Positions 8,395-16,916 of a DNA stretch of 64,000 nucleotides are shown piece after piece. The notes below the pieces were generated by a model. It worked only from the letters and a program-made list of their open reading frames with translations, was not told where the DNA came from and did no database searches. Origin of the DNA: Rubrivivax sp. (GTDB lineage: Bacteria > Pseudomonadota > Gammaproteobacteria > Burkholderiales > Burkholderiaceae_C); NCBI GenBank assembly GCA_027491255.1, contig JAIXWM010000006.1, forward strand, positions 1 through 64,000, read 5' to 3'. The translations under genes were made by a program, and so were the position numbers. How positions within the stretch are numbered: position 1 is the stretch's first letter; every line of letters begins with the position of its first letter.

Positions 8395-9309
8395 ATGATC
8401 CTGCTGCAGCAGATCGTCAACGGCCTCATGCTCGGCGGCATCCTGGCCTTCGTGGCCGTGGCGTTCACGCTCAGCATCGGCATGCTGAACTTCCTGAACT
8501 TCACCATCCCGGCGCTGTTCATGGTGGCGGGGATGGTGGCCTGGGCGCTGTCGACCGCCGGCCCGCACCTGGGCGGCTTCGGCTTGCACTGGGCCGCAGC
8601 GGCGGCGGTGGGCATCGGTGTGGTCGTGCTGGCCTCGCTGCTCATCGAGCGCGTGACCTACCGCTACATGAAGGCGCGCTTCGGCGACGCGACCGAGCAC
8701 GCCCTGCCGCTGGTCAGCTCGCTGGGCTTCCTGATCGTGTTCGAGCACCTGGCCATGGCGCTGTGGGGCGGCGACCCGCAGCGCTTCACCCTCCCCTTCA
8801 AGGAGACGACGCTTCAGGTCGGCGGCCTGCTGTTCGGCGTGCCGCACCTGACCGCGCTCGGGCTCGCGATCGTGCTCGTGGCCCTGCTGAACGGACTGCT
8901 CGGGCGCACCCAGCTCGGGCGCGCGCTGCGCGCGATCGCCGAGAACCCGAACGCCGCCACGCTGATGGGCGTGGAGGTGCAGCGCATCGTGCCCGTCGTG
9001 TTCGTCATCGCCGGCGTGCTGTCGGCCTTGGCCGGCATCCTTTATGCGGCGAGCTACGGCACCGTGACGCCGTTCATGGGCGAGGCCATCGCCACGGACG
9101 CGATCGCGGGCATGGTGCTGGGCGGTCTGGGCAACATCTGGGGCGCCATCGCGGGCGGCCTGGTCGTCGGGCTGGTCAAGGTGCTGGCCATCAGCACCTT
9201 CGGCGCCGAGATCGAGAAGATACCCGTCTGGGGCCTGCTGCTGCTGATTCTGATCGTGCGGCCCCAGGGCCTCTTCGGCGGCTCCAAGATCGGCAAGGGG
9301 AAGTTCTGA
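8395..9309 (+). CDS. LIV-type ABC permease, LivH family
   Basis: A 304-residue inner-membrane permease of the branched-chain amino acid/amide/urea uptake family. It opens with the typical MILLQQIVNGLMLGGI and has about eight hydrophobic segments. ATG 8395 is chosen because it begins this family signature; an upstream in-frame extension reads as deacetylase-gene shadow. It is the first of five transporter genes ending at 12838. Its TGA overlaps the next ATG by one base. Confidence 0.93.
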   Translation: MILLQQIVNGLMLGGILAFVAVAFTLSIGMLNFLNFTIPALFMVAGMVAWALSTAGPHLGGFGLHWAAAAAVGIGVVVLASLLIERVTYRYMKARFGDATEHALPLVSSLGFLIVFEHLAMALWGGDPQRFTLPFKETTLQVGGLLFGVPHLTALGLAIVLVALLNGLLGRTQLGRALRAIAENPNAATLMGVEVQRIVPVVFVIAGVLSALAGILYAASYGTVTPFMGEAIATDAIAGMVLGGLGNIWGAIAGGLVVGLVKVLAISTFGAEIEKIPVWGLLLLILIVRPQGLFGGSKIGKGKF

Positions 9310-10184
9310 TGTCGGGCTATCTCAGCAGCCTGCTCGGCCTGCTCGCCGTCAACGTCATCGTCGCTTACTCGGTCTTCGTGCCGGCGGCTGCGGGCCTGCT
9401 GAACCTGGGGGCGGCCGGCTTCGTCCTCGTGGGCGCCTACACCGCCGGCGGACTGAGCTCGCTGCAGGGACTGCCGCTGGCGCTGGCCGCGCCGGCGGGT
9501 GCCGCGATGGCGGGCCTGGTGGCCTTCGCCGTGTCCTTCCCGATCCTGCGAACGCGCGGCATCTACATGGTGCTGGCCACCTTCGCCTTCGCCGAGGTCG
9601 TGGCCGGCGTGCTGCTGAACATCCCGGCGCTCGGCGGCGCGGCCGGGCTGACGGTCATGGAGTTCGCCGGCCTGGATGTCGTCGTTCCCGTGGCCCTGGG
9701 CGTGGTGGCCTTCGTGTTCTGGCTCATGCAGACCCGCTTCGGACTGGCAGTGCGCGCGCTGCACGACGACGAGAGCGTGGCCCAGCTCTTCGGCGTGAAC
9801 CTGCGCCTGACGCAGGTGGCGGCGCTGACGATCGGCGGGGCGATCGGCGGCCTGGGCGGGGCGATGCTCGTGCACCAGTTCAACTTCATCGACGTGCAGT
9901 CCACCGGCGTGCTGTTCAGCATCTACGTGCTGCTCTACGTGCTGATGGGCGGCACGCAGACGGTCTGGGGGCCGCTGGTGGGCGCGCTGTTCTTCACGCT
10001 CGTGCCCGAAGGCCTGCGCCGGCTGTCGGAGCTGGACCCGGCGCTGAAGTTCCTCGAAGGCGGGCGCTACATGGTCTTCGGCGTGGCCGTCGTGCTGTTG
10101 ATGATGGTGCGGCCGCAGGGCCTGGTCACGCGCACCATGCTCGAACGCCTGGCACCCGGGGCCGGGGCGCGGAGGACCCAGTGA
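9309..10184 (+). CDS. LIV-type ABC permease, LivM family
   Basis: A 291-residue second permease that pairs with the LivH-like protein to form the membrane channel. It contains the conserved ALHDDESVAQLFGVN cytoplasmic loop that contacts the ATPases and multiple hydrophobic helices. The start overlaps the previous stop (TGATG), and its own stop overlaps the next start, so translation of the operon is coupled. Confidence 0.93.
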   Translation: MSGYLSSLLGLLAVNVIVAYSVFVPAAAGLLNLGAAGFVLVGAYTAGGLSSLQGLPLALAAPAGAAMAGLVAFAVSFPILRTRGIYMVLATFAFAEVVAGVLLNIPALGGAAGLTVMEFAGLDVVVPVALGVVAFVFWLMQTRFGLAVRALHDDESVAQLFGVNLRLTQVAALTIGGAIGGLGGAMLVHQFNFIDVQSTGVLFSIYVLLYVLMGGTQTVWGPLVGALFFTLVPEGLRRLSELDPALKFLEGGRYMVFGVAVVLLMMVRPQGLVTRTMLERLAPGAGARRTQ

Positions 10185-10957
10185 TGAGCGCAGTGATCAG
10201 CGACACCGCGCTGCGCCTGAGCGGCGTCAGCAAGGCCTTCGGCGGCCTGCAGGTCATCGACAACGTGTCCTTCGAGGTGCGCGCGGGCAGCCGCACCGCG
10301 CTGATCGGCCCCAACGGGGCAGGCAAGTCGACGGTCTTCAACCTGATCTCCGGCGTCTACCCCATCGATGCCGGCCGCATCGAGGCGCTGGGCCGCGACA
10401 TCACGCGCTCGAGCATCGTCGAGCGCGTGCGCTTCGGGCTCGCCCGCTCCTTCCAGAACATCCGCCTGATGCCGCACCTGTCCACGGTGGAGAACGTGAT
10501 GCTGGGCGAGCACCACCGCAGCCGGGCGCTGCAGTGGATCTCCAGCGCACGCGCCACCGAGCGTGCCCGCGCCGCGCTGGACGACGCCGGCCTGGACACC
10601 TACCCGGGCCAGGTCGTCGCCGACCTGCCCTACGGCATCCAGAAGCGCATCGAGGTCGTGCGCGCGCTGATGGCCCAGCCGCGCATCCTCTTGCTGGACG
10701 AGCCCGCCGCCGGGCTGAACGAGGTCGAGACCGCCGAACTGCGCCGCCTGCTCGAGCGCGTGTCGGCCAGCGGCATCACGCTGCTCGTCGTCGAACACGA
10801 CATGCCTTTCGTGCGCGAGCTGTGCGACCACGTGGTCGTGCTGAACTTCGGGCGCAAGATCTTCGAGGGCACGCCCGAAGCCGTGCATCAGGATCCGGCG
10901 GTGCTCGAGGCCTACCTCGGCCAGCCCACCGCAGCGGAGGCAAGCGATGCTGCTTGA
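10184..10957 (+). CDS. LIV-type ABC ATP-binding protein, LivG family
   Basis: A 257-residue ATPase with Walker A GPNGAGKST, a variant signature region LPYGIQKRIEVVRAL and Walker B ILLLDEPAAGLN, followed by the switch His in VVEHDM. LivG proteins often show this LSYGxQ-like signature in place of LSGGQ. ATG 10184 overlaps the LivM stop; a GTG one codon earlier is possible. It overlaps livF by 11 nt at the 3' end. Confidence 0.93.
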   Translation: MSAVISDTALRLSGVSKAFGGLQVIDNVSFEVRAGSRTALIGPNGAGKSTVFNLISGVYPIDAGRIEALGRDITRSSIVERVRFGLARSFQNIRLMPHLSTVENVMLGEHHRSRALQWISSARATERARAALDDAGLDTYPGQVVADLPYGIQKRIEVVRALMAQPRILLLDEPAAGLNEVETAELRRLLERVSASGITLLVVEHDMPFVRELCDHVVVLNFGRKIFEGTPEAVHQDPAVLEAYLGQPTAAEASDAA

Positions 10958-11660
10958 GGTGCGCGACCTGGACGTGGTCTACGGCCACACCCATGCGGTG
11001 CGGGGCCTGTCGCTGCAGGTCGACCGCGGCGAGATCGTCACCGTGCTCGGCGCCAACGGCGCGGGCAAGACCTCGCTGCTGAAGGCGCTGCAGGGCACGG
11101 TGCGGCCGCAGCGCGGCGAGATGCGCTTCCAGGGGCAGGCCCTGCAGCGCCAGACCGCCGCCTGGCGCGTGGCCCACGGTCTGGCCATGGTGCCCGAGGG
11201 CCGGCAGATCTTCGTCAGCCTGACGGTGCACGAGAACCTGCTGATGGGTGCCTACACCCGGCGCGACGACCCGGCGCGCGAGATCGACGCCATCTACGAA
11301 CGCTTCCCCAACCTGGCGCGCCGGCGCGACATGCCGGCTTCGGTGCTGTCCGGTGGCGAGCAGCAGATGCTGGCCATCGGCCGCGCGCTGCTGAGCAAGC
11401 CGGTGCTGATGATGCTGGACGAGCCCTCGCTGGGGCTGAGCCCGCTGCTGGTGCAGGCCCTGTTCGCGCTGCTGCGTGACCTGCACCGAGATGGCCTGTC
11501 CATCCTGCTCGTCGAGCAGAACACCCACATGGCCCTGGCCACCGCGCAGCGGGCCTATGTGCTGGAACTCGGGCGCCTCGTCCTCGAAGGCGACGCCCGG
11601 TCCCTGGCTTCCGACCCGCGCATGACCGCGGCCTATCTGGGTTCCACGAAGAGGAGTTGA
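10947..11660 (+). CDS. LIV-type ABC ATP-binding protein, LivF family
   Basis: A 237-residue second ATPase with Walker A GANGAGKTS, the LivF-typical MVPEGRQIF, signature LSGGEQQ, Walker B LMMLDEPSLGLSP and the switch VEQN, where LivF proteins carry Asn instead of His. It completes the heterodimeric motor. Its TGA lies only a few bases before the receptor ATG at 11663. Confidence 0.93.
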   Translation: MLLEVRDLDVVYGHTHAVRGLSLQVDRGEIVTVLGANGAGKTSLLKALQGTVRPQRGEMRFQGQALQRQTAAWRVAHGLAMVPEGRQIFVSLTVHENLLMGAYTRRDDPAREIDAIYERFPNLARRRDMPASVLSGGEQQMLAIGRALLSKPVLMMLDEPSLGLSPLLVQALFALLRDLHRDGLSILLVEQNTHMALATAQRAYVLELGRLVLEGDARSLASDPRMTAAYLGSTKRS

Positions 11661-11662
11661 CG

Positions 11663-12838
11663 ATGAAGATGCGCAAGTTGCTGTTGGCGGGCCTGGCGGC
11701 CTGCATCACCCTGCCCGCCTGGGCGCAGGACCTCGTGCTCGGCCTGACGCACGCCAAGACCGGGCGCTATGCCGGCGTGGGTGTGGGCACCGAGATCGCT
11801 GTGGACATCGCGGTGGCCGAGATCAACGCCGCCGGCGGCGTCAACGGCCGCAAGATCCGGGTCGAGAAGTTCGACACCGGCAGCGAGGCGCGCAACGCCC
11901 AGGTGGCGGTGCAGCGCTTCGCGCAGGACGCGAACGCGCTCGGCGTGATCGGCCCGTTCTCGAGCCAGGAGGCGCAGGTGGGCTTTGCCGCGGGCGAACG
12001 CCTGGAGATCGTGCAGATCCCCAACGCCGCCTCCGCGCCGGGCCTGACGAAGAACCTGAAGTGGGCCTTCCGCGTCACCGAGGACGAGGGCAAGCAGTTC
12101 GCGCGCCTGCTCAAGACCATGGGCGAGAAGGGCGGCGTGAGCAACCGCACCGCGGCGGTGATGTTCCCGAGCGACGAGTTCGTCGGCAAGTCCCTCGCGG
12201 GCTGGATGCCCAACCTGCTCGAGGCCAACGGCTGGAAGATGGTCATCCCGGCCGAAGGCTTCCCGACCAACGCCACCGACCTGTCGCCGCACATCACCAA
12301 GCTGCAGGGCAAGACCCCGGGCGTGTTCGCCTTCGCCGGCCTGCCCGAGGGCACGGCCAAGGTCATGAAGGAACTGCGCCGCCAGGGCCACAACAGCGTG
12401 CTGATCGGCGGGCAGATCTTCGCCGACCCGGACATCGGCAAGATCCTCGGCCCCGACGGCGAGGGCGCGACCTACGTCGCCTGGTACTGGTGGGACACGA
12501 ACGAGCGCACCCGCAGCTTCGAGCGCAAGTTCCTCGACGAGGCGAAGAAGCGCGGCGTCAACAAGACCGGCGCCCACCACGTCGACGCTTCGGCCTATGA
12601 CATCGTCCACGTCTACGCCGACGCGATGAAGCGCGCCAACGTCACCGGCGATGCGGCCAAGGTGAAGGCCGAGCGCCTGGCGATCCGCGAAGCGCTGCGC
12701 ACCACCGACGTCAACGGCGTCATCGGGAAGATCTGCTTCACGAAGGAAAACGACTCCGAACTGCCGGGCTACATCATCCGCATCCGCAACGGCCAGCGCA
12801 CGCTGCTCGACACGCACGCGCCTCAGAAGTGCAGCTGA
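11663..12838 (+). CDS. LIV-type ABC periplasmic substrate-binding protein
   Basis: A 391-residue type I periplasmic binding protein (LivK/UrtA/AmiC-like fold) with a signal peptide ending at LPAWA and a mature start QDLVLGLTHAKTGRYAGVG. Members bind branched-chain amino acids, amides, urea or aromatic acids. ATG 11663 is preferred to an in-frame TTG two codons upstream because GAGGAG sits 6-7 nt before it. The ligand is unknown; the upstream allantoinase-like amidohydrolase suggests an amide or ureide, while aromatic acids are the alternative suggested by nearby pathways. Confidence 0.9.
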   Translation: MKMRKLLLAGLAACITLPAWAQDLVLGLTHAKTGRYAGVGVGTEIAVDIAVAEINAAGGVNGRKIRVEKFDTGSEARNAQVAVQRFAQDANALGVIGPFSSQEAQVGFAAGERLEIVQIPNAASAPGLTKNLKWAFRVTEDEGKQFARLLKTMGEKGGVSNRTAAVMFPSDEFVGKSLAGWMPNLLEANGWKMVIPAEGFPTNATDLSPHITKLQGKTPGVFAFAGLPEGTAKVMKELRRQGHNSVLIGGQIFADPDIGKILGPDGEGATYVAWYWWDTNERTRSFERKFLDEAKKRGVNKTGAHHVDASAYDIVHVYADAMKRANVTGDAAKVKAERLAIREALRTTDVNGVIGKICFTKENDSELPGYIIRIRNGQRTLLDTHAPQKCS

Positions 12839-12855
12839 GCCCGGTGAACCGCACC

Positions 12856-13644
12856 ATGGCGCACCCTCCCGGCGAAGCCTCGGTCTGGTCCACAGGCGCA
12901 CTCGCGGGCCTGCGTCTGGTGGTCGCCGGCGGCTGCGGCGGCATCGGGCGCGAGCTCGTGGACCAGGCCGGGCGGCTGGGCGCCCGCATCGCCGTGCTCG
13001 ACCTCGCCAGCTCGATCGCCGCCCACCCGCAGCCCGGGCTGCCGCAGTTCGAGATGGACGCACGCGACGCGGGCTCGGTCGAGCACGCGATGGGTGAGGC
13101 GGCCGGGGCCCTGGGCGGCATCGACGCCTGCGTCAATCTGGTCGGCTTCATGACGCCCGCGCTGCCGCTGGCCCAGACACCGCCTGCGGTGTGGGACGAG
13201 GTGATCCGCGGCAACCTCGACTCTGCCTTCCTGCTGTCGCGCGCGGTGCTGCCGCACCTGCACCGCAGCGACCGGGGCAGCCTGGTCCACACCGCCTCGG
13301 GCCTGGGCGCCTGGGCGCGGCCCAATTACGGCGCCTACGGGCCGGCCAAGGCGGGGCTGATCCTGCTGACGCGCCAGCTCGCGCTGGAGAACGCGCCGCG
13401 CGTGCGCGTCAACGCGGTCGCGCCCGGCGCGGTGGACACCGCCTTCCTGCGTGGCGGCACCGGGCGCTCGGCCGAGGACGACGCGCCGCGGGTCGACCCG
13501 GCGAGCTACGGCCAGTTCGTGCCTCTGGGCCGCATCGCGCAGCCGGCCGACGTGGTCGGGCCGCTGCTCTTCCTGCTGAGCCCGGCGTCGAGCTACATGA
13601 CCGGGCAGACGCTGCATGTCAACGGGGGAACCTACATGCCTTGA
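12856..13644 (+). CDS. short-chain dehydrogenase/reductase
   Basis: A 262-residue SDR with cofactor motif GGCGGIG, a Ser in HTASGLG and the catalytic pair in YGPAK (YGAYGPAKAG), plus the C-terminal MTGQTLHVNGG typical of the FabG-like group. The usual NNAG motif reads NLVGF here, which is seen in divergent members. Three starts are possible (GTG 12829, GTG 12844, ATG 12856); the ATG is chosen. It follows the ABC receptor by 17 nt and is probably cotranscribed with it. Confidence 0.82.
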   Translation: MAHPPGEASVWSTGALAGLRLVVAGGCGGIGRELVDQAGRLGARIAVLDLASSIAAHPQPGLPQFEMDARDAGSVEHAMGEAAGALGGIDACVNLVGFMTPALPLAQTPPAVWDEVIRGNLDSAFLLSRAVLPHLHRSDRGSLVHTASGLGAWARPNYGAYGPAKAGLILLTRQLALENAPRVRVNAVAPGAVDTAFLRGGTGRSAEDDAPRVDPASYGQFVPLGRIAQPADVVGPLLFLLSPASSYMTGQTLHVNGGTYMP

Positions 13645-13716
13645 CGGGCGGAGGCAGCGCTAACATCGACCGCCGGTGTAACGGCACCGCCACGCGAACG
13701 ATCAAGGAGACCCCCG

Positions 13717-14718
13717 ATGCACCGCAAGCCTCCCACCCGCCGCCACGCCCTGACCCGACTGGCCGGCGTCGGCGCTGCTGCCGCCACGCTCGGCGCCCCC
13801 TGGGCCAGCGCGCTGGCGCAGGCTGGCACGATCAAGGTCCTGGTCGGCTACCCGCCCGGCGCCACGTCGGACCTGGTGGCCCGCATCGTCGCTGAGCACA
13901 TGGCCACGACGCTGAAGCAGACCGTCATCGTCGAGAACAAGCCCGGCGGCGGCGGGCGCATCGCCAACGAGCTGGTCAAGGCCGCACCGGCCGACGGCAG
14001 CACGCTGCTGATGACCCCGGTGGCGACGATGGCGATCTTCCCGCACTCCTTCGCCGGCCAGTTGCGCTACGACCCGCTGAAGGACTTCGCGCCGGTGGCG
14101 CACCTCAGCAGCTTCCACGTCGGCATCGGCGTGGGCCGCAACGTGCCGGCGCGCACGCTGCGCGAGTACGTCGAGTGGGTGCGCGCCGACCCCGACAAGC
14201 GCGGCTTCTACGGCTCGGCCGCCACCGGCAGCATCCCGCACTTCTTCGGCGTGATGGTGGCCAAGGCCGCCGGCATCACGCTGACCCACGTGCCCTACGC
14301 GGGCACTGCGCCGGCCATGCAGGCGCTGGCCGCCGGCGAGATCTCTGCGCTGTCCACCGTCTCGGCCGACATCGTCTCGCTGGTGCGCGCCGACCGCGCG
14401 CGGCTGCTGGCCGTGGCCGGCGAGCAGCGCGACCCGGGCTTCCCCGACGTGCCCACCTTCCGCGAACTCGGCCTCGATCTCGTGGCCCTGCCCTGGTACG
14501 CGCTGTTCGCGCCGGCCGGCACGCCAACGGCTGCCGTCGAGCGCCTGTCGCAGGCGGCCATGGCCGCGATCCGGGACCCGGGCGTCAACCGGCGCCTGTC
14601 CGAAGCCGCGCTGATCCCCACCGGCTACGGCGCCGCACGCCTGGGCGAGATCCTGAAGGCCGACCACGAGCACTGGGGCGCGGTCATCCGCGCCTCGGGC
14701 TACAAGCCCACGCCCTGA
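13717..14718 (+). CDS. tripartite tricarboxylate transporter (Bug/TctC) receptor
   Basis: A 333-residue Bug-family periplasmic receptor. The N-terminus carries a double-Arg signal (PTRRHALTRLAG) and a cleavage site around ASALAQ; the mature protein has VGYPPGATSDLVAR and IVENKPGGGGR, the loop that clamps a carboxylate through waters. A GGAG precedes the ATG. No TctAB genes are adjacent. It is convergent with the hydrolase at 14738, with 19 nt between their stop codons. Confidence 0.9.
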   Translation: MHRKPPTRRHALTRLAGVGAAAATLGAPWASALAQAGTIKVLVGYPPGATSDLVARIVAEHMATTLKQTVIVENKPGGGGRIANELVKAAPADGSTLLMTPVATMAIFPHSFAGQLRYDPLKDFAPVAHLSSFHVGIGVGRNVPARTLREYVEWVRADPDKRGFYGSAATGSIPHFFGVMVAKAAGITLTHVPYAGTAPAMQALAAGEISALSTVSADIVSLVRADRARLLAVAGEQRDPGFPDVPTFRELGLDLVALPWYALFAPAGTPTAAVERLSQAAMAAIRDPGVNRRLSEAALIPTGYGAARLGEILKADHEHWGAVIRASGYKPTP

Positions 14719-14737
14719 TGCGGCAACGGCGGCGCCC

Positions 14738-15421
14738 TCAGCGGCCCAGCGCCGCCAGCACCTCGTCGGTGGTCTGCACGTCGCCGAAGTTCAGCAGGAA
14801 GGCCGCGAGCGTCGCGTCGTGCTCGGCCTGGGTCGTGGCCGAGCAGGCGTCGGACACCATCACCGTGCGGTAGTCGAGCATCATCGCGTCGCGTGCCGTG
14901 GATTCGCAGCACACCGGCGTGGCGGTGCCGGCCACCAGCACCGTGTCGATGCCGCGCGCCTGCAGTTGGGCGTGCAGGTCCGACGAGCCCTGGATGAAGG
15001 CGCTGTAGCGCGTCTTGGGCACCAGCAGGTCCTGCGGCTGCGGCCGCAAGTCGGCATGGAGCTGGTGCCCGTAGGTGCCGGCGGCCATCGAGCGGCTGCG
15101 CACCTCGAAGCCGCGCGGCGTGGACAGGTCGCGGTGGAAGTGCGACCAGCTGCGCACCGATTCCTCGGTGAAGGTGTTCAGCACCCACGCCACACAGCCT
15201 CCAGCCGCGCGCAGCGCTGCGGCCAGGCGCTCGATCGCCGGGCAGGTGGACTGGGCCGCCGGCACCCAGGCGTGGCCCGCGCCCTCCTCGACGAAGGCGT
15301 TCTGCATGTCGACGACGACGAGCGCGCAGCGCGCCGGCTCCAGGCGCTCGAAGGCACGCAAGCGTCCACGGCGCGCCAGCACGCGCGACACGAGCGCGGC
15401 GCTGGGCACGAAGGGGGCCAT
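14738..15421 (-). CDS. isochorismatase-fold cysteine hydrolase
   Basis: A 227-residue isochorismatase-superfamily hydrolase with triad Asp39 (VVDMQNAF), Lys136 (VPKTRYSAF) and Cys171 (TATPVCCESTARDA). The frame is open upstream to 15559, but those 46 codons coincide with the dispersed repeat also found at 61-219, where they are frameshifted; the ATG at 15421 is therefore the better start. It is the last gene after boxC-boxB-boxA on the same strand. Whether it serves the box pathway or is merely read through is unclear. It differs clearly from the amidohydrolase at 1958. Confidence 0.83.
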   Translation of the reverse strand: MAPFVPSAALVSRVLARRGRLRAFERLEPARCALVVVDMQNAFVEEGAGHAWVPAAQSTCPAIERLAAALRAAGGCVAWVLNTFTEESVRSWSHFHRDLSTPRGFEVRSRSMAAGTYGHQLHADLRPQPQDLLVPKTRYSAFIQGSSDLHAQLQARGIDTVLVAGTATPVCCESTARDAMMLDYRTVMVSDACSATTQAEHDATLAAFLLNFGDVQTTDEVLAALGR

Positions 15422-15579
15422 GGCGCGCAACTGTTGCGGCGCCAGCGTGGTCGAGGGCCGCTCGACAGGGTGTGCAGCGCCGTCACCCTTCGGGTGCGGC
15501 CGGTCGTGCCCGGAATCGTCCGACCCGGCAAGCCATCGCTCGCGGAAGAAAGCGGTCATCTGCCGTATCCAGGCTCAGT
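15421..15579. repeat. dispersed ~150-bp repeat, copy 2
   Basis: Copy 2 of the element at 61-219. It runs from the start codon of the isochorismatase-like gene to the stop codon of boxA (15575-15577), so like copy 1 it exactly bridges a minus-strand stop and the next start. In the minus direction it begins TGAGCCTGGATACGGCAG. No further copy was noticed while reading, but a systematic search was not possible. Confidence 0.75.
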
Positions 15580-16855
15580 AGGTCTCGAGATGCAGCCGGC
15601 CATCGCGCTTGAGCGCGGCGCCGACCGTCTCCCAGTCCAGGCCGGCGTTGACGGCCACGTCGCGCAGCGCCAGCACCACGCCCTCTTCCATCGCCTTCAG
15701 ACCGCAGACATAGAAGTAGGCGTCCGGGTCCTGCAGCAACGGGGCCAGGTCGGCGGCACGCTCGCGCATCAGGTCCTGCACGTAGCGCTTGGGCTGGCCC
15801 GGGGTGCGAGAGAAGGCGAGGTGGATGTCGATGAAGTCCTTCGGCAGGTTCTGCAGCGGACCGAAGTAGGGCAGTTCCTCCTTCGAGCGCGCGCCGAAGA
15901 AGAGCATCAGCTTGCCGCCTTCCAGCTTCCCCGAGCTGCGCATCCGCCGCCGCCACTCGGTCATCGCGCGCATCGGCGCGCTGCCGGTGCCGGTGCAGAT
16001 CATCACGATGTGCGAGCGCGGGTGGTTGGGCATCAGGAAGCTCGCGCCGAAGGGCCCGATCACCTGCACCTTGTCGCCCACCTGCAGGTCGCACATGTAG
16101 TTGCTGCCCACACCGCGCACCGGCTTGCCCTGGTGGTCCTCGAGCACGCGCTTGATCGTCAGCGACAGGTTGTTGTAGCCCGGACGCTCGCCATTGCGCG
16201 GGCTGGCGATCGAGTACTGGCGCGGGTGGTGCGCGCGGCCGTTCGCGTCGACGCCCGGGGGCACGATGCCGATGGACTGGCCCTCGAGCACCGGGAAGGG
16301 CGTGGCGCCGAAGTCCAGCACGATGTGGTGGGTGTCGTAGTCCTTGCCGACCTCGGTCACGCGCACGTTGCCGGTGCAGATGGCGGTGATCGTCTTCTGC
16401 GCCGCCTTGGGGCCGTAGAGGTTGGTGTAGGCGTGCGCGGCCGACCACGGCGGAAGGGTGGCGCCGTACTGCGCGCTGTTGAAGGCAGCCTCGCCGCTGG
16501 CCGCCGCGGGCAGCACGGGGGCGACCGGCTCGGCCGCAGCGGCAGCGTCCGCGGCCACCCCGGCCTCTGCCAGTTGCTCGGCCGAGAGCTCCCCGGGAAG
16601 CTCGTCCCAGGTGAGCTGGTCGGCCACGCTGTAGGCCCGCACCTTGGGCATCGAGCGCCAGTTGTCGATGGAGCCGGTCGGGCACGGCGGCACGCAGGCC
16701 ATGCAGAAGTTGCACTTGTCGGCATCGACCACGTAGTTGCGCGAGTCGTGCGTGATCGCACCCACCGGGCAGGTGGCTTCGCAGGTGTTGCAGCGGATGC
16801 AGATTTCGGGGTCGATCAGGTGCTGCCGGATCACCGCGCCTTCGGTCATGTCCAT
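15575..16855 (-). CDS. boxA: benzoyl-CoA 2,3-epoxidase reductase component BoxA
   Basis: The 426-residue FAD/iron-sulfur reductase that passes electrons from NADPH to BoxB, which epoxidises benzoyl-CoA. Two 4Fe-4S clusters are formed by Cys19-22-25-29 and Cys48-51-54-58. An Ala/Pro-rich linker (about 90-125) leads to a ferredoxin-NADP reductase-type domain with [11 protein letters not shown] for [13 protein letters not shown], and [10 protein letters not shown] and [11 protein letters not shown] for NADPH. It ends in the typical aromatic tail HLETY. It is third in boxC-boxB-boxA, 61 nt after boxB. Confidence 0.96.
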   Translation of the reverse strand: MDMTEGAVIRQHLIDPEICIRCNTCEATCPVGAITHDSRNYVVDADKCNFCMACVPPCPTGSIDNWRSMPKVRAYSVADQLTWDELPGELSAEQLAEAGVAADAAAAAEPVAPVLPAAASGEAAFNSAQYGATLPPWSAAHAYTNLYGPKAAQKTITAICTGNVRVTEVGKDYDTHHIVLDFGATPFPVLEGQSIGIVPPGVDANGRAHHPRQYSIASPRNGERPGYNNLSLTIKRVLEDHQGKPVRGVGSNYMCDLQVGDKVQVIGPFGASFLMPNHPRSHIVMICTGTGSAPMRAMTEWRRRMRSSGKLEGGKLMLFFGARSKEELPYFGPLQNLPKDFIDIHLAFSRTPGQPKRYVQDLMRERAADLAPLLQDPDAYFYVCGLKAMEEGVVLALRDVAVNAGLDWETVGAALKRDGRLHLETY

Positions 16856-16916
16856 CTCGGGTCTCCTTGGTCGAAGGGGGGCCGCAGCCCCCCCACATTC
16901 TTCACGAGTTCGGTGC

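Noticed and set aside
15422..15559. N-terminal 46-residue extension of the isochorismatase-like protein
   Set aside because: The extension equals the dispersed repeat, which is frameshifted in the other copy, and family members start near the ATG at 15421.
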